From NCBI RefSeq assembly GCF_025822605.1, contig NZ_JACKTY010000012.1:248001-312000 (forward strand): a stretch of DNA of 64,000 nucleotides. Direction: 5' to 3'. The DNA is from Mycolicibacterium komossense (GTDB lineage: Bacteria > Actinomycetota > Actinomycetes > Mycobacteriales > Mycobacteriaceae). The notes beneath the pieces were generated by a model. That model was not told where the DNA came from, did no database searches, and saw only the letters and a program-made list of their open reading frames with translations. This document shows positions 62,505 to 64,000 of the stretch, piece after piece. Position numbers and translations under genes: made by a program. Every line of letters starts with the position of its first letter. Within the stretch, counting starts at the first letter, position 1.

Positions 62505-64000
62505 GCCGCGGCGACCGCTCACGCGGTGCCGGCCGGCCCGGCAAGACAGCCAAGAAACCAGCCAACGAGCAGGGCAAGTCAACCCGCGACCGGCGTACCA
62601 GGGAGGCCGCCGAAACCGGCTCCCGCACCGCGTCGTTCTCCTTCCGGCACCGGGCGGGCAATATCGTGATCGCCTTGGTACTCGTCGTCGCCGGTGCCCA
62701 GCTTTTCTATATCCAGGTACCCAAGGCCGCCGGCCTGCGCGCCGAGGCCGCCAGCCAGCTCAAGGTCACCGACGTCGAGAGGGCGGTCCGCGGCAGTATC
62801 GTCGACCGCAATTTCGACAAGCTGGCCTTCACCATCGAGGCCAAGGCGCTGACGTTCCAGCCGGTCAGGGTGCGCAAGCAGCTCGAGGAAGCCCAAGCGG
62901 CATCCCCTGCGGCACCCGACCCGCAGAAGCGGCTGCGTGATATCGCCAAAGAGGTGTCGACCCGGCTGAACAACAAGCCTGACCTGGCGACAGTGCTCAA
63001 GAAGCTGCAGAGCAACGAGAACTTCGTCTATCTCGCTCGCGCGGTGGACCCGGCGATCGCCACCGCCATCATCGACAAGTTCCCCGAGGTCGGCCAGGAA
63101 CGCCAGGATATCCGGCAGTATCCCGGCGGTTCGCTGGCAGCCAATATGGTCGGCGGCATCGACTGGGACGGTCACGGACTACTCGGACTCGAGGACTCCT
63201 ACGATTCGGTGCTCTCCGGTTCCGACGGCTCTCTGACCTATGACCGCGGCTCCGACGGGGTGGTGATCCCGGGTAGTTATCGCAACCGCCACGACGCTGT
63301 CGACGGCTCGACCGTCCAGCTGACGATCGACGACGATATCCAGTTCTACGTCCAGCAGCAGGTGCAGCAGGCCAAGGATCTCTCCGGCGCCAAGGACGTC
63401 TCGGCGGTGGTCATGGACGCCAAGACCGGCGAGGTGCTGGCGATGGCGAACGACAACACCTTCGACCCAAGCCAGGACGTCGGTCGCCAGCAGGACAAGC
63501 AGCTGGGCAATCCGTCGGTGTCGTCGCCGTTCGAGCCCGGCTCGGTCAACAAGATCATCACCGCGTCGTCGGTGATCGAATACGGCTTGTCCAATCCCGA
63601 CGAGGTGCTGCAGGTGCCCGGGTCGATCAACATGGGTGGCGTCACCGTCGCCGACGCCTGGAGCCATGGCGTGATGCCGTACACCACCACCGGCGTGTTC
63701 GGGAAGTCCTCCAACGTGGGCACGCTGATGCTGGCGCAGCGCATCGGCCCCGAGCGCTACTACGACATGCTGCAGAAGTTCGGGCTCGGCCAGCGCACGG
63801 GAGTGGGACTGCCCGGTGAGAGCGCCGGCCTGGTGCCCCCGATCGACCAGTGGTCGGGTTCTACGTTCTCGAACCTGCCCATCGGACAGGGGCTTTCGAT
63901 GACTCTGCTGCAGATGACCGGGCTCTACCAGACGATCGCGAACGACGGGGTCCGTATCCCGCCCCGCGTCATCAAGGCGACGATCGCGCCCGACGGCACC
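62501..64000 (+). CDS. pbpB: septal peptidoglycan transpeptidase PbpB/FtsI, 3' end outside window
   Basis: The first 500 residues are present. A basic tail of about 52 residues precedes one transmembrane helix (AGNIVIALVLVVAGAQLFYI). The pedestal domain follows (RGSIVDRNFDKLAF, VGGIDWDGHGLLGLE). The transpeptidase domain has active-site S348 and K351 (PGSVNK) and SSN at 403-405 (GKSSNVG). The KTG motif and C-terminus lie beyond the window. ATG 62501 overlaps the ftsL stop as ATGA. It corresponds to Rv2163c and is partial only because of the window edge. Confidence 0.97.
   Translation, partial: MSRGDRSRGAGRPGKTAKKPANEQGKSTRDRRTREAAETGSRTASFSFRHRAGNIVIALVLVVAGAQLFYIQVPKAAGLRAEAASQLKVTDVERAVRGSIVDRNFDKLAFTIEAKALTFQPVRVRKQLEEAQAASPAAPDPQKRLRDIAKEVSTRLNNKPDLATVLKKLQSNENFVYLARAVDPAIATAIIDKFPEVGQERQDIRQYPGGSLAANMVGGIDWDGHGLLGLEDSYDSVLSGSDGSLTYDRGSDGVVIPGSYRNRHDAVDGSTVQLTIDDDIQFYVQQQVQQAKDLSGAKDVSAVVMDAKTGEVLAMANDNTFDPSQDVGRQQDKQLGNPSVSSPFEPGSVNKIITASSVIEYGLSNPDEVLQVPGSINMGGVTVADAWSHGVMPYTTTGVFGKSSNVGTLMLAQRIGPERYYDMLQKFGLGQRTGVGLPGESAGLVPPIDQWSGSTFSNLPIGQGLSMTLLQMTGLYQTIANDGVRIPPRVIKATIAPDGT

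Noticed and set aside
61245..62582. 445-aa minus-strand open frame opposite ftsL
   Set aside because: It is the antisense of a basic, Pro/Ala-rich gene; the plus-strand genes overlap by ATGA in normal operon style.

Overview
The window is about 64 kb of GC-rich actinobacterial chromosome. Gene content and order match the Mycobacterium tuberculosis stretch from glnA1 (Rv2220) down to pbpB/ftsI (Rv2163c), read in the opposite direction. Several additions make a non-tuberculous, probably fast-growing Mycobacterium/Mycolicibacterium the best fit: a Tat-exported amidohydrolase between the RDD and DUF4191 genes, cobU next to cobT/cobS, a PNPOx-like gene at the 3' end of qcrB, a GGDEF protein beside aroG, and an arsR/cyp144/TetR block next to glnA1. 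The Rv2172c-type gene expected between idsA2 and lppM is absent. Rv numbers and family knowledge are recalled; no search was run.

Layout. 1-2.7 kb: arsenic-type ArsR, a CYP144-like P450 and its divergent TetR regulator. 2.8-9.2 kb: glnA1 with a four-half-site GlnR box, RDD protein, amidohydrolase, DUF4191, lipA-lipB. 9.2-18.2 kb: SDR epimerase, E2 dihydrolipoamide acyltransferase, ephD, pepB, gcvT, ilvE. 18.2-24.7 kb: cobS-cobT-cobU, DUF3043, glycerate kinase, an A-type Fe-S carrier, a membrane protein, adenosine kinase. 24.8-36.2 kb: asnB and the respiratory block ctaC-ctaF, mmpS3, qcrC-qcrA-qcrB with ctaE upstream, then trpD. 36.2-43.7 kb: an exonuclease/GIY-YIG fusion, a Cys-rich small protein, ripC, a gluzincin-like protein, pimB', fadD15. 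43.8-50 kb: two SRPBCC proteins, an ArsA-like ATPase, a small Cys protein, an acyltransferase, a LAM mannosyltransferase, a six-helix membrane protein, RNase AS. 50-59.4 kb: aroG, GGDEF protein, pknL/Rv2175c pair, mptA, idsA2, lppM, GNAT, DUF3040. 59.7-64 kb: start of the division/cell-wall cluster, mraZ-rsmH-ftsL-pbpB, with pbpB running off the end.

Functional links. lipB and lipA make the lipoyl groups that the E2 enzyme carries. ctaC/F/E and qcrCAB form the bcc-aa3 supercomplex. pimB', Rv2181-like, mptA and a phosphatidate-type acyltransferase serve PIM/LM/LAM or phospholipid synthesis. ripC, asnB and mraZ-pbpB serve peptidoglycan and division. PknL and its known substrate Rv2175c are divergent.

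Regulatory signals read directly include the GlnR box at 4323-4360, a MraZ operator with three 10-bp-period repeats at 59722-59751, and a canonical U-tract terminator at 59472-59505. There are strong convergent-gene hairpins, and a recurring leaderless arrangement (TAnnnT, then 6-7 nt, then the start codon) at RDD, ilvE, glxK, DUF3043, aroG, pknL and Rv2175c. The ArsA-like ATPase has its Walker A motif upstream of every ATG/GTG/TTG in its frame, implying a CTG start that overlaps the preceding stop. I found no CRISPR array, insertion sequence, tRNA, rRNA or prophage.
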